64,000 bases of DNA from Neobacillus pocheonensis (GTDB lineage Bacteria; Bacillota; Bacilli; Bacillales; Cytobacillaceae): positions 434,001 through 498,000 of the forward strand of contig JAMQCR010000002.1 of assembly GCA_023702235.1 (NCBI GenBank), given 5' to 3'. Positions 47,640-56,109 of the stretch are shown here, in pieces. The first letter of the stretch is position 1; each line of letters starts with the position of its first letter. Made by a program: the position numbers and the translations under genes. Under the pieces are notes generated by a model, which saw only the letters and a program-made list of their open reading frames with translations, was not told where the DNA came from and did not search any database.

Positions 47640-47676
47640 CACACAAAAAGGCACTGTCATTACGGTGCTTTTTGTG
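47640..47676 (+). terminator. Terminator
   Basis: ACACAAAAAGGCAC pairs with GTGCTTTTTGTGT. Confidence 0.75.
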
Positions 47677-47793
47677 TATTTATTATTTTATTTGTTCAAC
47701 TAAAGCACCCGTTGAACAAGCACCGTTTCTTCTATTGCGCATTATCTACGTAATGTACATAATTTCGAACTAAAAATAGTCATCTATACTAGT

Positions 47794-47823
47794 CCGCACA
47801 AATAAAAGTTCACATAGATTAAT
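47794..47823 (+). promoter_or_regulatory. Possible SigK promoter of the coat gene
   Basis: CATAGATTA (47813-47821) fits the SigK -10 pattern CATAnnnTA, with GCAC about 13 bases upstream. Late mother-cell expression would suit a spore coat gene. Confidence 0.4.
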
Positions 47824-47861
47824 GATGTAACAAGACAAATTCATATGGAGGTCAATTAACT

Positions 47862-48128
47862 ATGAAAAGAAATTTTCCACCATCAAATATGATGCCAAAT
47901 ATAATGCCAAATCCGATTGCACCTGTACAGCCAATGCCAGCCCAATACTGCCCGCCACCACCTTGTCCGCCTATATACTGTCCGCCTCAAGCGTTTCCTG
48001 CACAGTATGATCCACCACAACAATATGTAAAAACAAACTTATTTAATAAGGTAGTCTCTCATGTCCATCCTTCTCATACGACAACGGTCAATAAGCTTCA
48101 TGTTAATCATCAACATTTTTTTCCCTGA
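47862..48128 (+). CDS. CotD-like spore coat protein
   Basis: An 88-residue protein rich in Pro, Gln and Cys in the first half (PAQYCPPPPCPPIYCPPQAF), ending in the CotD-type tail SHVHPSHTTTVNKLHVNHQH with many histidines. Coat proteins of this group are made in the mother cell and cross-linked into the inner coat. GGAGG precedes the ATG by 9 bases. Complete. Confidence 0.85.
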   Translation: MKRNFPPSNMMPNIMPNPIAPVQPMPAQYCPPPPCPPIYCPPQAFPAQYDPPQQYVKTNLFNKVVSHVHPSHTTTVNKLHVNHQHFFP

Positions 48129-48130
48129 CC

Positions 48131-48346
48131 TCACGTGCGTGGCTCGGAACTGGTTTCCAGCGTGTTCAATAGATTTCTAGAAACCATAGCAACCTCATTA
48201 ACTGCACGATTAAACGCCTCCTCGTTCGTCTTTGAGGGCTTGTTATATCCCGTTATCTTTCTGACGTACTGAAGAGATGCTGCATGGATCTCTTCATCGG
48301 TAGCTGGTGGGTCGAAATTAAATAATATTCGAATGTTTCGGTACAT
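48131..48346 (-). CDS. DUF2277 family protein
   Basis: A 71-residue protein matching DUF2277: MYRNIRILFNFDPPATDEEI, ASLQYVRKITGYNKPSKTNE, then a helix to TLETSSEPR. Function unknown. It converges with the coat gene, with only two bases between the stops. AAAAGGAG precedes the ATG. Confidence 0.9.
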   Translation of the reverse strand: MYRNIRILFNFDPPATDEEIHAASLQYVRKITGYNKPSKTNEEAFNRAVNEVAMVSRNLLNTLETSSEPRT

Positions 48347-48556
48347 AAGTTACTCCTTTTTGTTTTCATTATTACTAAATTCCATTCCACAATTTATACC
48401 TAATATCCTTTTATTCTGAAAAAGTAACACAATGGATAGGTTACACTTAACTGGACAAAAAAATTAAATTACAGGAAAGCACTCGAGTGAGGAAGATAAT
48501 TGTTTAAACCTTAGTAAAAATAATCCTCCATTTGCTTAAAAACACCTCGTAGGCTC

Positions 48557-49090
48557 TCACGGGTTGATTATTTTCCCGATAATTTGGGCACATTCTTCTG
48601 GCGATGTCTTTGTTGTGTCGACTTTAATGTCATAATGTATGCCAATGTGAACCACAGTCGCTTGTGATACTGCCATTCCCCCAAGGCGGTCCCCTCGTTC
48701 GCTCTCACGAGCGGACGCCACGGTGGGATCACAGAAAACACCAACCCACAGCACCTGCAACACTTCCAAGGAAGCTTTCCATCGATTACAAGCTTCTACT
48801 CCACTAATGAAGACATCGTCGATAATCACTCTGGCTCCTCTACGGACCATCTCGCCGATACCGTGCATCCATGCAGACTCTAATGTACGAAATTCTGTAC
48901 CTGGACTGACAGACCCATCGTCACCGAATTTAATTCCGCTGTCTGCTTTCAACATTGCATCAGGAATGGCGTCGATTAAATCGTCAATACTGAACCTTAG
49001 CCATGACGTTGGCAATGAATTCTGGAGACACTTTGCGATAGTGGTTTTCCCGGAACTCGATCCACCATTCAGAATAATTACGTCTACCAT
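48557..49090 (-). CDS. Chloramphenicol phosphotransferase-like P-loop kinase
   Basis: A 177-residue protein from ATG 49090. Walker A is IILNGGSSSGKTTIAKCLQN. The family motifs FSIDDLIDAIP, VIIDDVFISG and WVGVFCDPTVASARESERGD follow. Members phosphorylate small alcohols, in Streptomyces chloramphenicol; the true substrate here is unknown. An alternative ATG at 49114 adds eight residues. Complete. Confidence 0.87.
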   Translation of the reverse strand: MVDVIILNGGSSSGKTTIAKCLQNSLPTSWLRFSIDDLIDAIPDAMLKADSGIKFGDDGSVSPGTEFRTLESAWMHGIGEMVRRGARVIIDDVFISGVEACNRWKASLEVLQVLWVGVFCDPTVASARESERGDRLGGMAVSQATVVHIGIHYDIKVDTTKTSPEECAQIIGKIINP

Positions 49091-49199
49091 ACCTTTAACC
49101 TCTCTCTTGAACATAAGATTAAGGGCTTCTTATGTCGCTATGCTGCCCTATTGCTTTATACCAATTATTTCAAAATCCGTTCTTTAGCTCAATCCTTTA

Positions 49200-49290
49200 T
49201 TTCATAAAACAGGGCGCTTCCCATTTTTCGGAAATGCGCCTGATTCAAAAAGAACGCCTTCTTTAAGAATGGCGCCCGATTGCTGAAGAA
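49200..49290. repeat. Dispersed repeat copy
   Basis: GGGCGCTTCCC/GGAAATGCGCC hairpin followed by TGGCGCCCGATTGCTGAAGA. Confidence 0.65.
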
Positions 49291-49299
49291 AGAAAAAAC

Positions 49300-49665
49300 A
49301 ACGTTGATTTATTAACGATGTATAAAATCATGCATAATAGAGAAAATTGTGAAGCGAACGAAAGGTAAGTAAAATCAACGGTTTGTTGAGTACGGATAAA
49401 TCTCGTATTTTCCTTGTCCTGCTGTCGTGGACAATGCGAGTGTGAAAACCACAGTGAGGGCATTGCTCCTCATCCATCTTTTTCTCAACATGAACCAAAT
49501 AATGAGTAGATAAAATTTATTGATTAACAACTTTAAATTCTGGCAATTCTAGTAACACGGAAAACACGTGATAACCTCCTATTAATGTTTGTTGGGTAAC
49601 TAACATTATTGCCAGGAATTCATAAGTGTTTTCCTATTTTTGTGTTATTTTCACAAAAAGTGATG
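49300..49665 (-). mobile_element. ISL3-family remnant (5-prime end)
   Basis: On the minus strand this is nearly identical to 62722-63030: CATCACTTTTTGTGAAAATA at the terminus, then GGAGGTTATCACGTG and codons for FSVLLELPEF and CPHCGFHTRIVHDSRTRKIR. It breaks off after the LSVLNK segment, so about 90 percent of the transposase is missing. Its outer end abuts the truncated methyltransferase gene. Confidence 0.85.
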
Positions 49666-49670
49666 ATGAA

Positions 49671-50272
49671 TCATTTATCTAAATGTTCATATCGTTTTCC
49701 TTCCAAATCAACTAAAGGGAAAATACGAATTTCCTCTTTAGTAATCCTCAATAACTCATTTAGCGTTTTTATATGAAATTGGTAATCTAATCGGTCAGCA
49801 TACATAAATAGAAAATGTGCAGAAAGAAGAATATCAAATTCTGCATCCTCAAACGGCAAAGAAGGTAAAGTGACGGGAACATACCTTTCACTCGATTCCC
49901 TCATATCTTTGGTACAATCTTTTAAGGCACATAAACGATGTTTTTTAAGGCTTCTATATCTTTAAAATAATCCCATATATAATTTCCTTGTGCTTTTTGC
50001 ATATGTTCTATTGCGTGTTCAATATCCTGAATACCTTTATTTTTCAGGTCTTCAACCGAATGATGATACGCAATATCACAAGCTGTTACATCTAAACCTG
50101 ATTTATTACTAACAGCAGTAAATGAACAAGCTCCTGCTGGACAATCGAGTATTTTTTTTCCTTCTAGTTCTTCCTTTAAAAGTGAAAACATATCCAAATA
50201 CTCTTCAAAGGTTCTTCCAATAAAAATAATTCGTTCTAAATCTAATTTTGTACTCTGCTCAACTAAACTCAC
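49671..50272 (-). pseudogene. SAM-dependent methyltransferase, frameshifted and cut by an ISL3 remnant
   Basis: The N-terminal part has the SAM-binding motif GKKILDCPAGACSFTAVS (near 50150) and CDIAYHHSVEDLKNKGI. The frame shifts around 49915. The second part has ERYVPVTLPSLPFEDAEFDI, LLSAHFLFMYADRLDYQFHI and NELLRITKEEIRIFPLVDLE, and ends HLDK at the ISL3 end, so the C-terminus is lost. Confidence 0.8.
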
Positions 50273-50274
50273 CT

Positions 50275-50525
50275 CTTACAATAAAATTAGATACATATTA
50301 TCACAATCAATTGGTAATGTTAACCTTTTTTATTCAACCTGCACTGTTAAATTTAGAGCTTCGATTCACTTCCTAATATCTCGGACTTACCCCTATAAAG
50401 GATTAAATTTTTCTTCCATCCTTTTTCTTATTAAGCAATAATGGAAGTAACAATTTTTCAAGGAATGAAACTTTGGAAAAAGGATTATAACAGCAGAGAG
50501 CTATAAACCTTTTAGGAAAGAGGAA
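50275..50525. other. Intergenic, no gene seen
   Basis: Divergent promoter region for the methyltransferase and AI-2E-type genes. Nothing specific is recognised. Confidence 0.3.
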
Positions 50526-50529
50526 TTAA

Positions 50530-51546
50530 ATGGACACATTGAAACGTTTTTTTCAGGAAGAAGGAGTAAAAAAGGTACTTGCCTTAATTTTGTTGGTCAT
50601 CCTTTTATGGAGCATCCGAGGATTGCTCAATCTGTTCTTAATGACGTTTATCTTTTCGTATTTATTGAACAGTTTACAAAAGTTTCTGTATCGAACCCTT
50701 TCAAACATCATGCCGATTAAGGAGAAAGTCATAACAGTTGGGATGTATGCTATCATAGTGTTTTCCGTCGTTTTTGGATTGGCGACCTATATCAATCGTT
50801 CAGCAAAAGAATTAGTCGGAATCTCCCACAAACTCACTACGTTTAATATTGAAAAATACACCAATCAATTAAATCCACGGGTCGAATCATTTCTAAAAGG
50901 ATTAAATATCGAAGCGTATACTAAAGATATGGTGACAACCATTTTTCACGCCATCCCACATGTGAGTGAAGTGAGCATACAAGTGGTCATGGCTTTCCTT
51001 TTGAGCTTTTTCTTGTTGCTCGGGAAAAGGGAAATCGAGCATTTTTGTAGCAAACTGGAATCCAGTAATGTCAGTTTTCTCTATTCGTACTACAAATACT
51101 TGGGTATCAATTTTGCCAATACCTTTGGAAAAGTGCTTCAAATACAAATCTTAATATCTTTTATCAATGCGGTATTGTCCATTATTCCCCTTGCCATCTT
51201 AGGGTTCCATCAGGTGATTGGTCTAGGGTTTATGATGTTTCTATTCGGTCTCATCCCCGTGGTGGGAGCTATCATTTCGTTTATTCCCCTTGCCATTATC
51301 GCCTTCACTCTAGGGGGCGTTCCGAAGGTTCTTGCCGTCGTGGTGATGATTTTTGTTCTTCACGCCATAGAGAGTTATGTACTCAATCCGCGATTAATGG
51401 CACACGAAACTTAGCTTCCCATCTTTCTTGCTTTTTTAACCCTTATCATTTCTGAGCATTTCTTGGGGATTTGGGGGATGTTGTTGGGAATACCACTACT
51501 GATGTTCCTATTAGACCTTTTTCATATCCAAACACATGAAGAGTAG
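50530..51546 (+). pseudogene. AI-2E/PerM-family transporter with a premature TAG
   Basis: A continuous frame of 338 codons. Seven or eight helices start at KVLALILLVILLWSIRGLLN; conserved parts are ILISFINAVLSIIPLAILGF, GLIPVVGAIISFIPLAIIAF and VLHAIESYVLNPRLMAHET. TAG at 51412 then interrupts and the frame continues LPIFLAFLTLIISEHFLGIW to the family-typical end. Relatives have Lys at this point, so a single substitution (AAG to TAG) would explain it. The family is involved in Na+/H+ antiport or small-molecule export. Confidence 0.88.
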
Positions 51547-51582
51547 ATTAGGAGAGTAGCCACCGATCTACTCTTTTTTTCG
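51540..51582 (+). terminator. Terminator after the transporter
   Basis: AGAGTAGAT/ATCTACTCT stem followed by seven Ts. Confidence 0.85.
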
Positions 51583-51858
51583 TGCCCTACATTTGGGCAT
51601 TTTGGCTTTGAGTCCTATTTAACTATACTGACCTTGTTAATTGAATAACTTATAGTTCGATTACTTACGAATAATCCCTTCTGTTATTTAAGAATATGGC
51701 CCTATTATGGAATAAAAGGTTTAATTTATTGAACAGTATCATCGAAGTGTGACATAAACTCCAATTTTTTTCATTTAGTGCCGAAATTTTCGGAATTTTA
51801 TTTGTAAAATATTCGAAATGTTTATAGTACCATTTATATAGTGCTTTAGAACTTTAAA

Positions 51859-51968
51859 AAGATAAAGGCAAACCTCTCGAAAGATTGGGACGCAAAGCTA
51901 CAGATCTAAGATTTTCAACTATGATGGCTGAGCTGCCTAAAATAGTTCATATTTTAGGAGGCTATACT
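51859..51968 (+). promoter_or_regulatory. Cyclic-di-GMP-I (GEMM) riboswitch
   Basis: The aptamer blocks are AAAGGCAAACC, a TCTCGAAAGATT hairpin, GGGACGCAAAGC, GATCTAAG, and ATGATGGCTGAGCTGCC, matching the c-di-GMP-I consensus at the key positions. Directly after, CCTAAAATA pairs with TATTTTAGG (51936-51958), and the 3-prime arm and following bases contain the Shine-Dalgarno AGGAGG (51956-51961) of the next gene. This suggests control of translation; the direction (on or off) cannot be read safely. Confidence 0.93.
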
Positions 51969-52082
51969 ATGATTGCTCTTGCTGGTGAAAAAGAACTAGA
52001 TAAAGATTGGGTGGAACTTATTAAGGAAGCTCTGAAGCTAGGAATATCCATTGATGAAATTAGAGGTTTTCTTAATAAATAA
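51969..52082 (+). CDS. SinI-like anti-repressor microprotein
   Basis: A 37-residue protein. Its core ELDKDWVELIKEALKLGISI and DEIRGFLNK follows the SinI pattern (ELDxxWVEL, EA, IS, EIRxxL). In Bacillus subtilis SinI binds SinR through this helical hairpin and lifts repression of biofilm genes. AGGAGG lies 7 bases before the ATG. No sinR-like gene is adjacent in this window, so the partner must be elsewhere. Placement behind a c-di-GMP riboswitch suggests that the second messenger controls the antagonist. Confidence 0.85.
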   Translation: MIALAGEKELDKDWVELIKEALKLGISIDEIRGFLNK

Positions 52083-52084
52083 TT

Positions 52085-52262
52085 AAGACCAAAAGCCGGA
52101 AGCGGGCGGGAGAAAATCTTTGAGGTCAAGGAAATTGAGTCTGCATTAAGTTGTATTCCTATATCATATTTTAAAGGCCATAAAAGATTAATTCCTTGTT
52201 TTGTGAGCATGTCCAGAACCATTTGACTGAACATTCCCAGCAAGATACCGAATTCAATATCT
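52085..52262 (-). pseudogene. YdjM-like (DUF457) membrane hydrolase fragment
   Basis: Reads DIEFGILLGMFSQMVLDMLT, then KQGINLLWPLKYDIGIQL, characteristic of the membrane-bound metal-dependent hydrolase family. Both ends are missing. Confidence 0.55.
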
Positions 52263-52407
52263 TTAGGCTATGAAGTCTGTTGAAATAAGAAGAAAGGTAA
52301 AACTAAAAACAAAAGACTATGAGTAAAGGAACGATGACCGAATGCCGATCATATTAAAAGACCTCGTAATCTGTCCATTTAATGGAAAATGATATGTTCA
52401 GTTGGCA

Positions 52408-52662
52408 TTACCTTTCAGCAATTGTAACCACATTGTTTGACTGACCGTCAGCATTAAGCAAATTACCCAAATAGCTTTCCTTGACACCGATATCAGCAGT
52501 ATTCATGGCTTTAAGCATACTAGTTGAAGACAAGTTTGCTCCATACTCATAGTGAGCAATCTCATTAGCATTATTTATTGTTCGGGCTCCGCTATCGCCC
52601 TGAATAAAACCATGACCACGATCAGTTAAAACATTCAATTTTTTGAATAAAAAATGACTCAA
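52408..52662 (-). CDS. Hypothetical ORF, possibly truncated
   Basis: Encodes up to 84 residues including VLTDRGHGFIQGDSGARTIN and LSSTSMLKAMNTADIGVKES. The first codons overlap the terminator of the next gene upstream, so the true 5-prime end is doubtful and this may be the tail of a larger lost gene. No family recognised. Confidence 0.35.
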   Translation of the reverse strand: MSHFLFKKLNVLTDRGHGFIQGDSGARTINNANEIAHYEYGANLSSTSMLKAMNTADIGVKESYLGNLLNADGQSNNVVTIAER

Positions 52663-52690
52663 AAGATTCGATAATCATTGGACTTTTGAG
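52652..52690 (-). terminator. Terminator of the gene at 52756
   Basis: On the minus strand ACTCAAAAG/CTTTTGAGT is followed by CATTTTTTA. Confidence 0.7.
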
Positions 52691-52755
52691 TTAGATTCAT
52701 TTCCTTAGATGAGAACAAAACAAGTGCCCCTATTTTTGACAGAGTGATACGCAAA

Positions 52756-53004
52756 TCATAGTACCAAAAAATATTGAATCTGATTTGCTGAGATTGGGGT
52801 AATTGCCACAATCGAATAGCCAATACTCAGTAATTGGGATAATGTTTCTGCACAATTGTAACGTGGAGGCTCAATCGGAGCGTGAAAACTTTTATAAAGG
52901 TTTATAAATTGATTATCGATTGTACAGTGAAGCAAAATAACATGTCTACCGGTCCACGCCTGCCCGATGATTGGCTTTATTTCCATTCCGGTTGCGTTTC
53001 TCAT
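52756..53004 (-). CDS. Conserved-looking small protein of unknown function
   Basis: An 82-residue protein from ATG 53004 (AAAGGGTG upstream), starting MRNATGMEIKPIIGQAWTGR. The frame is open further upstream but lacks a ribosome site there. YNCAETLSQLLSIGYSIVAI and TPISANQIQYFLV look like a compact alpha/beta domain. No known domain recognised. Confidence 0.6.
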   Translation of the reverse strand: MRNATGMEIKPIIGQAWTGRHVILLHCTIDNQFINLYKSFHAPIEPPRYNCAETLSQLLSIGYSIVAITPISANQIQYFLVL

Positions 53005-53234
53005 ATTGAACACCCTTTTTACTTGATACAATAGCTTATGAAAAACGACCAGTCTCTTGTTCTCAACCGATTGCCACCAAACCCTCTTTTCTAAAAGGCT
53101 AATAGTTAACCACTTGTTTATTAATCTCTCTAGAGATAGCATTGATTTTTTTAAAAACATCTTAATGCCATTTTCCTTTTTATTTTTTATTTTTTCCTTA
53201 TTTATGGTTTTTTAAGCTTTTTTCACTAAACTGC

Positions 53235-53345
53235 CATTTTGTTGAAGAAAACAAAACAGCCGGCTATGGCAGCCCGGCTGTTCAAATAATGCGCCCGATT
53301 ATGGAAGATCATTTATATTTTCTTATTAAAGATAAGTACCCGTTT
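53235..53345. repeat. Dispersed repeat copy
   Basis: AAACTGCCATTTTGTTGAAG, the stem AACAGCCGG/CCCGGCTGTT (53257-53284), ATGCGCCCGATTATGGAAGA and AAAGATAAGTACCCGTTTAG. This copy preserves head, hairpin, middle and tail in one piece. Confidence 0.75.
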
Positions 53346-53428
53346 AGTAAAAAGTAGAATTTTGATTTAGTACGTTTCCTTCAAATATTAAATTATAAAA
53401 ACCAGATTTTGTTTGTTTTACAAAAAAA

Positions 53429-54508
53429 TTAATATGGTTTAGGTTGATAGAAATAGTTGGGCTTTATAATTTCATTTTTATATGGTTTATGAAAAATATG
53501 TGTTGTTGCTGGTGCTAAAGGTGGAATGAGCCAAGTCCAATCGCCTGTAACTGACCTTTCCATTTCCATTTCTTTTTCTTCAAATTTTTTAAATTGTTGA
53601 GCCGCCGTATGGTGGTCTACTATACTAACCCCATCTTCCTTATAAGAATATAAAACTGCTGTGTTCAATTCTAAGAGTGCCCTATCCTTCCATAAAGATA
53701 TATTACTTTTAACATCCAATCCCATTAAATTTCCTATTTGAGTAAGCATATTATACCGTAATTCATCAGCTAAGTTTCGTGCTCCTATTTCCGTGCCCAT
53801 ATACCAGCCATTAAAGGGAGCTGCCGTATAAGTAATACCGCCAATTTCAAGACTCATATCCGAAATAATCGGCACTGCATACCATTTCAGGTTTAAATCT
53901 TTAAACCATTGGTAATGAGGATGACGAATTGAAACTTCAAGAAGAAGATTTTCTGGAATCTCGACTAACTTTGGATGATTTTCATTCATTTGAATGACTA
54001 AGGGTAAGACATCAAATTTTCCAAACTTCGGTTCCCATCCTAAATTTATACAGGTCTCTGTAAAGGATAAGGATAGTGGATCCCCTAAAACACCTTGTTC
54101 AGTTTTATAACCTGCATAGCGAACTAGTTGGTGATTCCATATACGCACCGCTTTATTAGGATCTTTCTGTGAAAAAATTGTTATTGTAGGGCGTATACGC
54201 CCCTTATTAGTTGCATAGTTAATGTGTTCAAATAAAGCTTTAATAATTTCCTCTTCTGTGTTTAAGTTCCTCTTATCGATAACGTTTAAATGCTCCCAAA
54301 ATAATCTTCCTATACAACGATTACTATTACGCCAAGCCACTTTTGCCCCATATTCTAGTTCAAAGGCTGTGTGTTCATAAAAACCTTTGCTTAGTATCTG
54401 TTTATTAATTTCATTCAACCTATTTTTTAGTTCCTGCTCAGTTTTATTTAATTCTCTATAACAAGAACGAATAAATTCCTTTGCTTCCTTAAGTAAATCG
54501 TTAATCAA
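53429..54508 (-). CDS. nos: Bacterial nitric oxide synthase oxygenase
   Basis: A 359-residue protein with the NOS oxygenase fold. The heme-ligating Cys is in [20 protein letters not shown]. Substrate-binding parts include [20 protein letters not shown] (with the conserved Glu) and [20 protein letters not shown], and the C-terminal [20 protein letters not shown]. It makes NO from arginine with electrons from general reductases, as in other bacilli, and protects against oxidative stress. AGGAGG precedes the ATG. Intact. Confidence 0.96.
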   Translation of the reverse strand: MINDLLKEAKEFIRSCYRELNKTEQELKNRLNEINKQILSKGFYEHTAFELEYGAKVAWRNSNRCIGRLFWEHLNVIDKRNLNTEEEIIKALFEHINYATNKGRIRPTITIFSQKDPNKAVRIWNHQLVRYAGYKTEQGVLGDPLSLSFTETCINLGWEPKFGKFDVLPLVIQMNENHPKLVEIPENLLLEVSIRHPHYQWFKDLNLKWYAVPIISDMSLEIGGITYTAAPFNGWYMGTEIGARNLADELRYNMLTQIGNLMGLDVKSNISLWKDRALLELNTAVLYSYKEDGVSIVDHHTAAQQFKKFEEKEMEMERSVTGDWTWLIPPLAPATTHIFHKPYKNEIIKPNYFYQPKPY

Positions 54509-54509
54509 A

Positions 54510-54944
54510 AATAAATCCTCCTATGATAGATTGTGTCCTCTTAATATCATAATGGATTTAAATAAAAAAAAACAATTGTTGCAAAATCAGCACATAATCT
54601 CAAATTAGTACACTTCGTTTTACTAAACTCCCTTTTGCATATTTCCTTACTATTTTCACACTAAAATTAACATAAATATCCAGTATTTTTTTAGAAAGTC
54701 TTATTCCATAATCTGCCGTTTATTAAATAAGTAATCGTTCCACAACTCTTAAGTTATGAAACCGTAATATATTATCCAACAAAAAAGCGATCTGTTTTTC
54801 ACACTGGTGATTTTTCCCATCCCCCGTGTTTAGTGCTGAATTTCCGAATTTGCTTAAAAACACAAGATGAATGGATATTATAGAAGGCAGTAATACCCAT
54901 GTATTTCACAAAGTATCTTTTCATGCCCTTATTACATTATTTTT
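54510..54944. other. Intergenic upstream of nos
   Basis: Contains repeat-family pieces (TACTAAACTCCCTTTTGC near 54632, ATAATCTGCCGTTTATT near 54709). No gene. Confidence 0.45.
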
Positions 54945-55098
54945 TAGTTCAAGTTTCTGTTATTAAACTGTTCTTTTTTATTAACAGAAATGTAAACAAG
55001 CTATGATATAGTAAATACGACCAATTCCAAGTATAGCATTTCCCTAATAAAGGCGGATTTCCTAAGATATGAGGAAATCCGGCCTTTTAATTTACTTT
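54945..55098 (+). ncRNA. Candidate small RNA unit, copy 2 (promoter plus terminator)
   Basis: The upstream block (TTCTGTTATTAAACTG, GTAAACAAGCTATGATAT) matches 9325-9395. About 30 bases after the -10-like TATGAT the unit ends in a strong terminator, GCGGATTTCCT/AGGAAATCCGG followed by CCTTTTAATTT (55053-55096). The transcript would be about 80 nt. It may be a small RNA or a short leader. Confidence 0.45.
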
Positions 55099-55099
55099 T

Positions 55100-55278
55100 A
55101 ATAAGCTACATGGACAGTAAGAAAGTACACCGCATAAAACTAATTGAGTGGGCATCCGTGGGTACTCATAGATGGATTATCCTAAAGGATTTACTCACGG
55201 CCAATCCCTGCTATCGATATTGAATGGGTGATTAATTCCTACCAACTTATATAATAAAATATTTTGTAGTGAATTAAG
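55100..55278. other. Short intergenic, no gene seen
   Basis: No supported frame. Confidence 0.3.
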
Positions 55279-55524
55279 AAGCTCTTATATCTACTTGTCG
55301 TTTACATTTGGTACATTGAAATAGGTTAGACTGTATTTCTTTGTGCCTTTTCAACTTCCTGCAAGTTTGGCAAGACAATGTGACGTATCGGCTGAAAAAT
55401 CATTCACTACTAAATCAGTCTCACCCCTCGCAGGAATTGTTCCACCTTCTTCCTGATCACAGTTAAATAAAGCATATGTCATTAAAACTGTCATACCTCC
55501 ACAAATAAAGCTAACCCAGCTCAC
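55279..55524 (-). pseudogene. Small membrane-anchored CxxC protein, probably frameshifted
   Basis: GGGAGGT is followed by GTG 55524 and the frame VSWVSFICGGMTVLMTYALF, a single membrane helix. It stops at 55351. One frame over, beginning at the same region, LSCQTCRKLKRHKEIQ and LFQCTKCKRQVDIRAS give two CxxC pairs ending at 55279. One indel would join the anchor to a zinc ribbon (about 81 residues). Alternatively the 57-residue frame is complete. Function unknown. Confidence 0.45.
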
Positions 55525-55543
55525 AGATCGTACCTCCCACTTA

Positions 55544-55792
55544 TCACATAGTCGATTTCACCATTTTTATTAATTGGTAATACCCTGTACGCTGATTGGG
55601 TGCATTATCTTTTTGCATCTCGTGTACAAGCTGTATATTATCCAATGATTTTTCAAGGAGGATGCCAGCAAGCGTTGTATGTTTCAGGTTGCAAGCTGTG
55701 GTAAGCTTTCTTAATTTGTTATCGTACCGATTGGACAACGATAAGCCCACACGATTTACTTTTTTATTTCCTAGCCCCTTCCCTTCTATCAA
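55544..55792 (-). CDS. Ribbon-helix-helix (CopG-like) protein
   Basis: An 82-residue basic protein from TTG 55792, which has AAAGGGG at a good distance. NRVGLSLSNRYDNKLRKLTT and LKHTTLAGILLEKSLDNI form the ribbon and two helices of an RHH DNA-binding domain. Such proteins are common on plasmids and mobilizable elements as partition, copy or transfer regulators. It lies between mobile-element remnants. Target unknown. Confidence 0.7.
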   Translation of the reverse strand: MIEGKGLGNKKVNRVGLSLSNRYDNKLRKLTTACNLKHTTLAGILLEKSLDNIQLVHEMQKDNAPNQRTGYYQLIKMVKSTM

Positions 55793-55924
55793 TTTAAAAA
55801 CCCCTTTCAAATAGTAATGACAATTGACAAAGTCAACCGTGTTACATTGTTACAGTTTCCCCTTGTAAGGGGAGGATTTCGGCACGTACTTAATCCCCCC
55901 TTTGTTAATAACTTTAATTACATG

Positions 55925-55959
55925 AAAAAGTGCGGCTGTTAACTAAGCCGCACTTTTTA
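55925..55959 (-). terminator. Bidirectional terminator
   Basis: AAAAAGTGCGGC/GCCGCACTTTTT perfect stem with A and T runs in the arms. Confidence 0.85.
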
Positions 55960-56109
55960 TAACCATTTTTTAGATACTGCCTGCCTTTATAAGAAGCTGT
56001 AATAAACATGACGAAATACTTCGTGAATTTTTCAGCTTTACGTGATTCAGAACGGTTCAAATTAAGGAATAACGATTCAACATTAAATTCTCAAAACACG
56101 GCCATTAAA

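Noticed and set aside
50530-51546. Amber (TAG) read-through or pyrrolysine
   Set aside because: No suppressor tRNA or Pyl genes are visible, the amino acid expected differs between genes, and many other lesions indicate ordinary decay.
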